A program made the translations under genes and the position numbers. A stretch of 64,000 nt of DNA from contig JAPFCR010000027.1 of NCBI GenBank assembly GCA_026169375.1, positions 92,572 through 156,571 on the forward strand, read 5' to 3'. The notes under the pieces are model-generated. The model had not been told where the DNA came from, did not search any database, and worked only from the letters and a program-made list of their open reading frames with translations. The DNA is from Sporosarcina sp. (GTDB lineage: Bacteria > Bacillota > Bacilli > Bacillales_A > Planococcaceae). This document shows, in pieces, positions 54,647-62,546 of this stretch (position 1 is the first letter of the stretch; each line of letters begins with the position of its first letter).

Positions 54647-55345
54647 TTATGCGAGTAGTAAAGCGTCTAAATCGAGTACTTGAATATTGCGTTGTGAAGT
54701 TTGGTCTATCCAACCGGCATCTTCAAATTCGGCTAACTTTCGGCTAATTGTTTCAGGAGTAGTTCCGAGATGGGATGCCAAGTCTTTACGACTCATTGGT
54801 AAAGCAATAATATCGTTATTTGTTTCTTCAACTAAATTCGCCAAGTAAGTAGCCACCCTGGTATCAACAGATTCCATAGCGATACTTGCGGCCTGTTTTT
54901 CTGTTTTTGCGAGTCGCGAAGAGAATTCTGTTAAAACTTTTAAAGCAATTTTTGGATACTTGAGTAAAAATTGTTGGAAGTCATTCCGGTCCATCACACA
55001 AAGTTCTGTTGCAACCATCGCTTCTGCGTAAGCATCATGAACGGATTCAGAGAATAGCGAAAGTTCTCCTGTGAAATCGCCTGGTTCTAGGATACGTACG
55101 AGTTGTTCTTTTCCCGTTTCGGATAAACGATAAATTTTTACGCGACCTTTATGAACGATATATAAACCTTCGGACGGCTCATCTGCTCTATAAATCGTAT
55201 CACCGCGCGGATGTGTAACTGAGTTTGTTGTTTTCACAATTTCTTTCATTTCATCAGCTGTTAAATGATTGAAAATGGGAACAATGGAGACGCACACTTT
55301 TTGCATTCCTTTTGTTCCATGTATACAGTGATTATTTTCGGTCAT
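54647..55345 (-). CDS. Crp/FNR-family regulator, FNR-like recognition helix
   Basis: 232 residues from ATG 55345, 8 bases after GAGGTGA (ATG 55351 is too close). Cyclic-nucleotide-type sensor domain (about 20-130), dimer helix, and C-terminal winged helix (about 165-228). The recognition helix PETISRKLAEF has the E-x-x-S-R set that reads TTGAT half-sites in E. coli FNR. Cysteines are at 7, 18 and 116; E. coli FNR uses four to hold its iron-sulfur cluster, so the sensing chemistry may differ. TTGAT-type boxes lie upstream of nearby metal genes. Confidence 0.9.
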   Translation of the reverse strand: MTENNHCIHGTKGMQKVCVSIVPIFNHLTADEMKEIVKTTNSVTHPRGDTIYRADEPSEGLYIVHKGRVKIYRLSETGKEQLVRILEPGDFTGELSLFSESVHDAYAEAMVATELCVMDRNDFQQFLLKYPKIALKVLTEFSSRLAKTEKQAASIAMESVDTRVATYLANLVEETNNDIIALPMSRKDLASHLGTTPETISRKLAEFEDAGWIDQTSQRNIQVLDLDALLLA

Positions 55346-55494
55346 TTGCATTTCACCTCGTTCTGGATGTAAGATTGTATGTATTTCATTGGCATCTTAT
55401 GTTAAATTATACTGAAACAAACGACTTACGTTAAGGATTCTGCTTAACAGATTATGTTTGAAATTAGACAGGCTAGCATTTGTTCCGACAATAA

Positions 55495-55539
55495 AAGAAA
55501 AAGGAAGTCCAAGGAGAATTTTCTTGTGGGACTTCCTTT
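55495..55539 (-). terminator. Terminator of the HMA/RIC-like/HMA operon
   Basis: AAAGGAAGTCC (55500-55510) pairs perfectly with GGACTTCCTTT (55529-55539), followed on the minus strand by TTTTTCTTTT. Confidence 0.85.
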
Positions 55540-55579
55540 CATTCGCAAATTCAGTTGTTTCCGCGCTTTATTTTAAAAA

Positions 55580-55813
55580 TTAAACAGCTCTAACTCTTGA
55601 CCTGATGACTGGGTATCCGAGGTCTTCGATTGACTTTTCGATAGCTTCGATTGCAATAACGGCTGAGTCAAAGTTTGTTCTGACTCTACTGGAGTTAAAT
55701 AAAACTTCCACGCTATCTTTTTCAACTCCGTTTAACCCTTTTAATGCATTCTCGATTTTTTGTAAACATGATGGACATGATAAAGTTTCTAAGTTAATAA
55801 CTGCTTTTTGCAT
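55580..55813 (-). CDS. Heavy-metal-associated (HMA) domain protein, copy 1
   Basis: 77 residues, ferredoxin-like HMA fold. The metal motif is LSCPSCLQKIE (CPSC in place of the usual CxxC with MxC). It ends YPVIRSRVRAV. It is nearly identical to the copy at 56169-56402. Its start overlaps the end of the RIC-like gene by 20 bases. Probably binds a soft metal for delivery or sensing; the metal is not predictable. Confidence 0.85.
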   Translation of the reverse strand: MQKAVINLETLSCPSCLQKIENALKGLNGVEKDSVEVLFNSSRVRTNFDSAVIAIEAIEKSIEDLGYPVIRSRVRAV

Positions 55814-56141
55814 AATTGATTTCCCCTTTCACTTGTTTTCCGTAGTATATTTCATCTATTTCTGACAACATGTTATATGTGCCAACATACGTTCCGCAAA
55901 CACCTTTAGGCGCTTTGTAGTTCTCAGTGATGATGCGTAACTTTGTAAATTCTGTGTTTAAATCAGGCTTATCACCGCCTGCTTCTTGTACTTTTTGATT
56001 GATCGTTTCAAACAGTTCACGCACTTCAAATGCTTCGGGATGATTTTCGCCGTGCGCACGTGTGATTGCAGTTGTATACAAATCTAATTGTTCAAAGTTT
56101 TTTTCGACGATATCATGAAATGTTTTTGGTTTTTTGGACAT
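55794..56141 (-). CDS. Small hemerythrin/RIC-like protein
   Basis: 115 residues (MSKKPKTFHDIVEKNFEQL...). The segment TRAHGENHPEAFEVRELFE is reminiscent of di-iron repair proteins of the RIC/ScdA group, with His and Glu ligands, but only part of that family is present and the match is by eye. A late GVCGTYVGTYNML is also conserved-looking. ATG 56141 follows GAAGGTGGGG; an ATG at 56162 overlaps the site. It is sandwiched between two HMA genes. Confidence 0.6.
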   Translation of the reverse strand: MSKKPKTFHDIVEKNFEQLDLYTTAITRAHGENHPEAFEVRELFETINQKVQEAGGDKPDLNTEFTKLRIITENYKAPKGVCGTYVGTYNMLSEIDEIYYGKQVKGEINYAKSSY

Positions 56142-56168
56142 AAATAATCCCCACCTTCTCATTGTTGC

Positions 56169-56402
56169 TTAAACAGCTCTAACTCTTGACCTGATGACTG
56201 GATATCCAAGATCTTCAATCGATTTTTCGATTTCTTCGATTGAAACAGACGCTGAGTCAAAGTTTGTTCTTACTCGACTTGAATTAAAGAGTACTTCTAC
56301 GCTATCTCGTTCAACTCCGTCTAATCCTTTTAAAGCGTTCTCAATTTTTTGTAAACATGATGGACATGATAAAGTTTCTAAATTAATAACCGCTTTTTGC
56401 AT
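56169..56402 (-). CDS. Heavy-metal-associated (HMA) domain protein, copy 2
   Basis: 77 residues with the same CPSC motif. It differs from copy 1 at few residues (LDGVERDS for LNGVEKDS, SASVSIEEIEK for SAVIAIEAIEK). First gene of the three-gene operon, with an FNR-type box and TATACT upstream. Confidence 0.85.
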   Translation of the reverse strand: MQKAVINLETLSCPSCLQKIENALKGLDGVERDSVEVLFNSSRVRTNFDSASVSIEEIEKSIEDLGYPVIRSRVRAV

Positions 56403-56452
56403 TTTATCTTTCTCCTTATTGTTTGTTGTTCGTTCTGTTCATCTCTAATTCT

Positions 56453-56494
56453 AGTATAACGTGATTTCCTTTTTGAAAAATTGACGGGCATCAA
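56453..56494 (-). promoter_or_regulatory. FNR-type class II promoter of the HMA/RIC-like/HMA operon
   Basis: TTGAC-GGGC-ATCAA at 56481-56494 (centre 56487.5). On the minus strand a perfect TATACT is at 56458-56453 (centre 56455.5). The 32-base spacing equals that of a class II FNR promoter (site at -41.5). The box overlaps the terminator stem of the upstream ATPase gene (GGGCATC/GATGCCC, 56486-56492/56521-56527). Confidence 0.65.
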
Positions 56495-56540
56495 GTTTTA
56501 CTGATTTATTTAAAAATCTCGATGCCCAGTAGACTTGGCA

Positions 56541-58403
56541 TTAAGCTCCTTGCCCACTCAAACGGTAGCGGAGTAATCGCATACCGTTTAGGATCACTAC
56601 GAAAATACTTGCTTCGTGTGCCAACATACCAATGGACATGTTCATCCAATCACTAAAGAGTAAACCAGCGAGTAGGATGATGACGACGCCAATTGCTATG
56701 ACAATATTTTGTTTCATATTTCTTGAGATCGATTTTGTTAGGCCAAGTGCATGTGCTAAGTGGCTAAAGTCAGAGTTCATTAAGACGACATCTGATGTTT
56801 CGATTGCTACGTCTGTTCCACTGCCCATCGCAATTCCAATATCCGCCAAAGCGAGGGATGGACTATCGTTAATGCCGTCACCAACAAAGGCGATAATTTG
56901 ACCTTCTGCTTGTAATTTTTCAATATAAACTGATTTATCTTCAGGCAACATATGCCCGTGTGCTTCAGTTAATTCGAGTTCGCTTGCAACTAAATCAACT
57001 GTTCCTTGGTTATCTCCTGAAAGGACGACAAGGTTTTTTACGCCAAGTTTTTTTAAGTTCTGTAGATCTTGTTTTAAACCTGGTCGGATTTGGTCACGAA
57101 TGCCCATGAGGACTTTTAGTTCCCCGTCAACAGACGTGAGGACAAGAGAGTTTCCGTTCTTCTCAAATTGTTCAACATCTTTTTGAGCTTGTGCATTTAA
57201 AACTACATTTTCTCTTGCCATTAATGCAACGTTTCCAATCGCAAGGCGGTGGCCATTTACAGTAGCAATGATACCTTCACCTTTTACGACTTCAGTTTCT
57301 TCTACAGGCGAGAAAGTTGTTGCCCCAATGTCATTTAAAACTGCTTTAGCTAGCGGGTGATCTGATTCACGTTCGACACTTGCTAAATAACCGAGCACTT
57401 CATCCATGTTTTCCCCGTACAATTTCTTTTCTGCGACTTCAGGGTTTCCAATTGTTAATGTTCCTGTTTTGTCGAAAATCATTGTATCGACTTTACTAAA
57501 GTCATTGATCACTTCACTACCTTTTAAGAGTACACCGTTACGTGCACCGTTTCCGATACCCGAAACGTTCGAGACAGGAACTCCAATGACTAACGCACCA
57601 GGGCATCCTAAAACAAGTGCTGTAATCGCAAGTTCAATATTTTGTGTAAACAGCCAAATGACGATACCAAGTACTAAAACAGCTGGTGTATAGTATTTGG
57701 AAAATCGGTCAATAAACCGTTCTGCCGCTGATTTAGAGTCTTGCGCATCTTCTACTAATTCGATAATTCGACCAAATGTTGTATCTTCTCCAACGCGGTC
57801 AGCCTGGATTTGAATGGTTCCATTTTCCAAGATTGTTCCCGCAAATACTTCCGAACCTTTCGCTTTACTGACTGGTACTGACTCTCCTGTGATACTTGCT
57901 TCGTTAATATGACCTTCACCAGTGAGTACCGTCCCATCAACTGGAACGCTTGCACCTGTTCTCACTAATAGAATATCACCTTCATCTACATCGAAAATGT
58001 CGACCTCTTCAAACTCACCATTTTCCATTTGTTTTACAGCGACTTCTGGTGCCATATCCGTTAATTCTTTAATCGCGGAGCGTGTTTTGTTTAACGTACG
58101 CTGTTCTAAATATGCACCAAATAAGAATAAGAACGTAACAATTGCCGATTCTTCATAGTTTTTAATTAACACAGCTCCTACAACGGCAATCGTCACTAAT
58201 ACATCGATACTGACGACTTTTACTTTTAATGCCTGATACGCTTGAATCGCAATTGGCGCAATTCCAAGGATAGACGCGATAATGAGCGACCAATTGAAAA
58301 GGGTCATGTTATCTAAAGCGAATCGGCCGAAAAATCCGAGGACAATTAAGATTGCACTGATGAGCGTAATCTGATTTTTCTTTCCTAAAATATACCTTTG
58401 CAT
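56541..58403 (-). CDS. P1B-type heavy-metal ATPase with CPG motif
   Basis: Metal-exporting P-type ATPase, 620 residues, without an N-terminal metal-binding domain. Phosphorylation site DKTGTLT (Asp near 310), A-domain TGES, hinge GDGIND. The membrane metal motif reads LGCPGALVIG: CPG, not the CPC of copper and zinc/cadmium pumps, so the metal cannot be assigned. GGAGGT precedes the ATG. The neighbouring HMA proteins could supply the missing N-terminal domain in trans. Two FNR-type boxes lie upstream. Confidence 0.92.
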   Translation of the reverse strand: MQRYILGKKNQITLISAILIVLGFFGRFALDNMTLFNWSLIIASILGIAPIAIQAYQALKVKVVSIDVLVTIAVVGAVLIKNYEESAIVTFLFLFGAYLEQRTLNKTRSAIKELTDMAPEVAVKQMENGEFEEVDIFDVDEGDILLVRTGASVPVDGTVLTGEGHINEASITGESVPVSKAKGSEVFAGTILENGTIQIQADRVGEDTTFGRIIELVEDAQDSKSAAERFIDRFSKYYTPAVLVLGIVIWLFTQNIELAITALVLGCPGALVIGVPVSNVSGIGNGARNGVLLKGSEVINDFSKVDTMIFDKTGTLTIGNPEVAEKKLYGENMDEVLGYLASVERESDHPLAKAVLNDIGATTFSPVEETEVVKGEGIIATVNGHRLAIGNVALMARENVVLNAQAQKDVEQFEKNGNSLVLTSVDGELKVLMGIRDQIRPGLKQDLQNLKKLGVKNLVVLSGDNQGTVDLVASELELTEAHGHMLPEDKSVYIEKLQAEGQIIAFVGDGINDSPSLALADIGIAMGSGTDVAIETSDVVLMNSDFSHLAHALGLTKSISRNMKQNIVIAIGVVIILLAGLLFSDWMNMSIGMLAHEASIFVVILNGMRLLRYRLSGQGA

Positions 58404-58447
58404 GTTTTTTTACCTCCAAATTTGATATTCGTTTTGCTATTGACTCT

Positions 58448-58489
58448 AGTTTAGGATGTTTATAGATAAAAAGATTTGATGCAAATCAA
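58448..58489 (-). promoter_or_regulatory. FNR-type class II promoter P2 of the ATPase gene
   Basis: TTGAT-GCAA-ATCAA at 58476-58489 is the full FNR consensus. On the minus strand TAAACT is at 58453-58448, centres 32 bases apart. The -10 lies about 45 bases before the ATPase start. Confidence 0.65.
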
Positions 58490-58552
58490 GTTTTTATAAA
58501 CGTGATGGATGAGCAATAGATGAAAGACATCGTTCATTTGATTTGTAACTTA

Positions 58553-58594
58553 AGTATAGGATAGCTTTTAATTTGGTTCCTTGACCTATATCAA
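58553..58594 (-). promoter_or_regulatory. FNR-type class II promoter P1 of the ATPase gene
   Basis: TTGAC-CTAT-ATCAA at 58581-58594; on the minus strand a perfect TATACT at 58558-58553, again 32 bases centre to centre. It would be a second, upstream promoter for the ATPase. The rest of 58404-58800 holds the mini-frame at 58616 and nothing else I can call. Confidence 0.6.
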
Positions 58595-58615
58595 GAATAG
58601 AAGGAGGAGTTAAAA

Positions 58616-58660
58616 GTGAAAACGTTTATTGTAAAGTGTATAGTGAAGAGTAGATTTTGA
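58616..58660 (+). other. 14-codon frame with strong Shine-Dalgarno (leader peptide or gene stub)
   Basis: GTG-AAA-ACG... reads MKTFIVKCIVKSRF then stops, with AAGGAGGAG 7 bases upstream. Such a good initiation site for so short a frame suggests a truncated gene or leader peptide. It sits just downstream of the P1 box. Confidence 0.35.
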
Positions 58661-58800
58661 GTTACGCTTATTGCCCATAAAGAAAAGATTGAAATAATGT
58701 GAATGGAAAATTTTAAAATGATTGCAAGATATCCTTTTGCTTCTAACAAATCTGCATTATACTAATAGTAATAAAGATGCAAATAGAGAGGGATAATCAT

Positions 58801-59481
58801 ATGAAGCTTATTTATAAAGGGAAAACAAAAGATGTTTATGAAGCAGAGAACAATTGTGTTTTACTGAAATTCAAAGATGATGTTACAGGGGAAGATGGCG
58901 TTTTTGATCCAGGTGCAAATACAGTCGGGTTAACGATTGCAGGCGCAGGGCAGTCAGGCATACGTATGACGACGTATTTCTTTGAGAAGCTTGAGGAAAA
59001 AGGTATCCCAACGCATTTTGTAGAGTCCACTATTGAAGAAGCGACAATGCTTGTAAAGTCAGCGGAAATGTTTGGTAATGGTCTTGAAGTGATTTGTCGT
59101 TACCGTGCAGTAGGTAGTTTCTTAAAACGTTACGGCGCGTATTGTGAAGAAGGACAACAGCTAAACGCTTTTGTTGAAGTGACATTAAAAGATGATGATC
59201 GCAATGACCCGCCGATTAATAAAGACGGACTTGCCCAATTAAATCTTTTGACGGAAGATGAATACGACACACTCACTACATTAACAAAGCAAATTTCAAA
59301 TGTTGTAAAAGAAGAGCTTGCCGAAAAAGGCTTAGAATTATATGATATTAAACTTGAATTTGGCCGTGATCACAATGGTGAACTTATGCTCATCGATGAA
59401 ATTTCAGGCGGGAATATGCGTGCTTATCAAAATGGAGCGCCAGTTGCACCGCTAGAGATGGAGAAGTTTTTATTTCAGTAG
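58801..59481 (+). CDS. purC: Phosphoribosylaminoimidazole-succinocarboxamide synthase
   Basis: SAICAR synthetase of purine synthesis, 226 residues. LIYKGKTKDVYEA (ATP loop), IVESTIEEA-like region, VICRYRAVGSFLKRYG, KDGLAQLNLL and LIDEISGGNMRAY are present. ATG 58801 follows AGAGAGGGA. It stands alone, not in a pur operon, so it is either the sole displaced purC or a second copy. Confidence 0.9.
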   Translation: MKLIYKGKTKDVYEAENNCVLLKFKDDVTGEDGVFDPGANTVGLTIAGAGQSGIRMTTYFFEKLEEKGIPTHFVESTIEEATMLVKSAEMFGNGLEVICRYRAVGSFLKRYGAYCEEGQQLNAFVEVTLKDDDRNDPPINKDGLAQLNLLTEDEYDTLTTLTKQISNVVKEELAEKGLELYDIKLEFGRDHNGELMLIDEISGGNMRAYQNGAPVAPLEMEKFLFQ

Positions 59482-59521
59482 AAAATGACTTCTATTTTGA
59501 ATAGGTGAAATAGTGTCTAAG

Positions 59522-59555
59522 AAAAAACATATTCTCATTATAGAATGTGTTTTTT
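59522..59555 (+). terminator. Intrinsic terminator of purC
   Basis: AAAAAACATATTCT (59522-59535) pairs with AGAATGTGTTTTTT (59542-59555), one A-G/T wobble, six-base loop. Confidence 0.8.
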
Positions 59556-59636
59556 ATATCTTAAAATGTTCAAAACTCTTGTTTAAATGATTCGTTTTAA
59601 ACCAATCCTATTAAGGAATCATGAGGAGGGATTGAT

Positions 59637-60188
59637 TTGAAACGAAGAGCATTTAGTGCAGTTCTGTTATCCAGTATGTTTATTTTAAGTGCATGCGGAA
59701 AAGAGAACATGAAAATGCCTGTAAGTGGAGAAAGTGCAGAAGGAATTCAAGCGCCGCTTATCAATACTGATGGTGATGAAATTGGGAAAGTTGCGTTAAG
59801 TGAAGGGAAGGGTGGTGTAACGATTCATGTAGAAGCACAAAAACTTTCCCCGGGTGAACACGGCTTTCATATTCACGAAAAAGGAGAATGTACCCCGCCC
59901 AATTTTGAGTCTGCTGGTGGTCACTTTAATCCGACAAAGCGAGAGCATGGCTTTGATAATCCTAAAGGCTTTCATTTAGGCGACTTGCCAAATATTGATG
60001 TTGAAGAAGATGGCACAATAAATGCAGTTGTGACGAATATTGATGTTACTTTACAACAAGGAAAAGAAAATTCTATTCTTGATGAGGACGGGAGTGCAAT
60101 TGTAGTTCATGAGAAAGCTGATGATTACAAGACAGACCCTGCCGGAAATGCAGGAGATCGAATTGCTTGTGCAGTCTTGAAAAAATAA
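59637..60188 (+). CDS. Cu/Zn superoxide dismutase-family lipoprotein (YojM-like)
   Basis: 183 residues. Signal peptide with lipobox LSAC (Cys20), then a SodC fold: HGFHIHEKGEC (copper His), GGHFNP, GFHLGDLPN, and the C-terminal GDRIACAVL with the active-site arginine. Unlike B. subtilis YojM, the usual copper histidines all appear present, so it may be active. TTG start at 59637 with GAGGAGGG. Confidence 0.88.
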   Translation: MKRRAFSAVLLSSMFILSACGKENMKMPVSGESAEGIQAPLINTDGDEIGKVALSEGKGGVTIHVEAQKLSPGEHGFHIHEKGECTPPNFESAGGHFNPTKREHGFDNPKGFHLGDLPNIDVEEDGTINAVVTNIDVTLQQGKENSILDEDGSAIVVHEKADDYKTDPAGNAGDRIACAVLKK

Positions 60189-60201
60189 CTAATCATATGA
60201 A

Positions 60202-60238
60202 AATCCCTTTCCATTGGAAAAACCGATGGAAAGGGATT
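60202..60238. terminator. Bidirectional terminator
   Basis: AATCCCTTTCCAT (60202-60214) pairs perfectly with ATGGAAAGGGATT (60226-60238). It overlaps the stop of the convergent CAP-domain gene. Confidence 0.88.
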
Positions 60239-61364
60239 ATTTTAATAAGAAATTCGTCGTGTAATAAGGTTGAGATTCTTCGTTAAACGCAACGCCAACT
60301 CCAAGATGGCTATACATATCGAGTAAAATGTTATCTCGGTGGCCTTTTGAATTCATGAGTCCTTCATGGGCGAAAATACTGCTTGATTGTCCGTAGGCAA
60401 GGTTTTCACCTGCTGAACGGAATGATAAGTGATCGGCTTTCATTCTATCAAAGGGCGACAAGCCTTGTAAGTTTTCATGATCGAAGTAATTATTTCGTGC
60501 CATATCTAAACTATGTTTACGTGCGGTATTACTAACGCGTTCATCCCAAGTTAAAGGAGATACGCCATGTCTAACCCGCGAAGCGTTTGTTAAATCGAAT
60601 AATTGTCTTTCAAACCCACTTTTTAATGCGTCGCTTGCATCGGCATAAATTCTTTTTCTTTGTTGTTCTAGCTCTTTTGAAATCAGTTGAAGGGCTGTTA
60701 CTTGATCGTCACGATGAATGTCATAAAAAACATAAATATAAAGATCTTCAACTTCAAAAAGATCAAATTCCTCACTGTCTTGAAGTAAGTAGAGATTCGC
60801 TCCCTTTCTGATTTCTGTAAGCGGCTCTCCGTAGACTTCACGGATGGTAGCTTTTGGCGCACCGTATCGTAGACCGATATTTGAAGCAATGAGGTCATCA
60901 TTCGTGTAGAGCGCATTGACATTTCGTTCCTCATCATAAGAAATCATCATGAAATTGTGATAATCTTGATGGTAGGTAGACCATCTCTCACCATATTCAT
61001 TTAATGATGTTTGTAAAGGTGCACCAAGTGTGTCCATGACAGTATCTACAGAAGTACCAATTTGAATATTGTGAATAGAAATTTGATTGCTTTCAGGTGT
61101 TTCAAGTTCAGGTTTTTCTACATCGTCGACTTCATCGGTCGAATGTTTAGAATCAGTTATAAAAAACTGAAGGATTTGATTAACTGTACTGCTTATATAA
61201 TGAATTGTTTTTTCAACAGGTTCACTTGTGACGACGTTCTCAATTGCTTCATCAACAGGCTTTAAAAAAGATATGTCGACATGTTGAGAGACGGGTTCTT
61301 CCCAATACGGCTTTGCAGAATAAACCGCAAACACAAGTAGTAAAAATAAAAAAAGTCGTTTCAA
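60237..61364 (-). CDS. ylbC: CAP-domain protein (YlbC-like)
   Basis: 375 residues. N-terminal signal/anchor (about 1-17), CAP-associated N-terminal domain (about 95-235, IGTSVDTVMDTLGAP and YGEPLTEIRK repeated), and C-terminal SCP/CAP domain (about 245-373) with FDLTNASRVRHG, ARKHSLDMARNNYFDH and GHRDNIL. Exported, function unknown. TTG start at 61364, AGGAGGG 6 bases upstream. Confidence 0.88.
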   Translation of the reverse strand: MKRLFLFLLLVFAVYSAKPYWEEPVSQHVDISFLKPVDEAIENVVTSEPVEKTIHYISSTVNQILQFFITDSKHSTDEVDDVEKPELETPESNQISIHNIQIGTSVDTVMDTLGAPLQTSLNEYGERWSTYHQDYHNFMMISYDEERNVNALYTNDDLIASNIGLRYGAPKATIREVYGEPLTEIRKGANLYLLQDSEEFDLFEVEDLYIYVFYDIHRDDQVTALQLISKELEQQRKRIYADASDALKSGFERQLFDLTNASRVRHGVSPLTWDERVSNTARKHSLDMARNNYFDHENLQGLSPFDRMKADHLSFRSAGENLAYGQSSSIFAHEGLMNSKGHRDNILLDMYSHLGVGVAFNEESQPYYTTNFLLK

Positions 61365-61519
61365 AATTGTCCCTCCTATTATTTTATTGTACCCCGGAAT
61401 AGAAGTCGAAATACAGTAAAAGAAAATGAATCACACAATGAAAATCTGAAAAATTATTTTCGTAAAAAGGAATAAAAACAGGTATACTAAAGAAACAATA
61501 ATAGAACGGAGTAGAAATA

Positions 61520-62386
61520 ATGGCAATTTCTAAAAAAATGATGAATGTAAATGCATTGAATCAAAACATTCATTTATATGCATGCCCAATTTGTTCATTA
61601 CCGATACAAGTTGTGGATGAGGCGCGGCTTGTTTGTGAAAAGAATCATTCTTTCGATATTTCGCGGCAAGGTTATGTGAATTTAGCACCCCAAGCACATG
61701 CGACAAAATATGACCAATCCCTTTTTGAAGCACGCAGTATTATGATGACGAATGGTTTTTTCGATCCGTTACTTGAACGAATGATTGCGTTATTAGAACG
61801 AACATTTGAGCAAAAAAAGAATGCAGTAATGATGGATGCAGGGAGTGGAGAAGGTTCTCATTTAGCACATCTATTGTCGAAATTATCTAGCGAGAAGTTT
61901 TCTGGTATCGGGATAGACTTATCAAAAGAAGGTGTCGCAACAGCCGCTAAAAACTATCCAGGAAACAGTTGGATTGTTGCAGATTTGGCCAATTGTCCAT
62001 TTCAAAGCAATGCGTTTGATGTATTAGTAAATATTTTATCCCCTGCAAATTACAAAGAGTTTACACGTCTCCTTAAAAAGGACGGTTTGTTTATAAAAGT
62101 AGTTCCCGAAATAGATTACTTAAAACAATTACGAGCTATTTTTTATGAAAAGACCGAGAGAGAAAAAGAAGGGAATCCAGTTGATAGCGTTGCAGCTCAT
62201 TTTACAAAGGTACAAACAGAAAGAGTCATCTATGATTTCCCGTTAAATTCATTGTTATTGGAAAGTTTAATCCGCATGACGCCTTTAGCGTGGGGAGCGA
62301 GTGACGAAAAGGTAGAAAGTGCATTGTCTTCCAATCTTTCATTTGTAACAGTCGATTTTACAATGATTATCGGAACGAATTGTTAG
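61520..62386 (+). CDS. rlmA: 23S rRNA guanine-N1 methyltransferase RlmA-family
   Basis: 288 residues. N-terminal zinc finger CPICSLPIQVVDEARLVC (Cys22, Cys25, Cys38, His42 region), then HSFDISRQGYVNL, typical of RlmA(I)/RlmA(II). Methyltransferase core MDAGSGEGSHLA (motif I), and NILSPANYKEFTRLLKKDG. It modifies G745 or G748 of 23S rRNA in this family; which one cannot be told by eye. Confidence 0.88.
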   Translation: MAISKKMMNVNALNQNIHLYACPICSLPIQVVDEARLVCEKNHSFDISRQGYVNLAPQAHATKYDQSLFEARSIMMTNGFFDPLLERMIALLERTFEQKKNAVMMDAGSGEGSHLAHLLSKLSSEKFSGIGIDLSKEGVATAAKNYPGNSWIVADLANCPFQSNAFDVLVNILSPANYKEFTRLLKKDGLFIKVVPEIDYLKQLRAIFYEKTEREKEGNPVDSVAAHFTKVQTERVIYDFPLNSLLLESLIRMTPLAWGASDEKVESALSSNLSFVTVDFTMIIGTNC

Positions 62387-62434
62387 TTTTATTGTAAAGA
62401 TATAGAGGAAGGGATTGTGAAAGGAGACCTTATT

Positions 62435-62533
62435 ATGTTTTCAGGAATAAGTAGTGTTCCAAGCTGGTTTTACATTCTTGCGATTGCGGTGGTTATTGCA
62501 TTTATCATTATCGCTGAGTGGAAAACACGTTAA
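62435..62533 (+). CDS. 32-residue single-helix membrane protein
   Basis: MFSGISSVPSWFYILAIAVV... then EWKTR: one membrane helix (about 11-27) and a short charged end. AAAGGAGA lies 7 bases before the ATG. Its stop (TAA) is part of the next gene's AAGGAG site, suggesting cotranslation. Function unknown. Confidence 0.7.
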   Translation: MFSGISSVPSWFYILAIAVVIAFIIIAEWKTR

Positions 62534-62546
62534 GGAGATGTTATAA

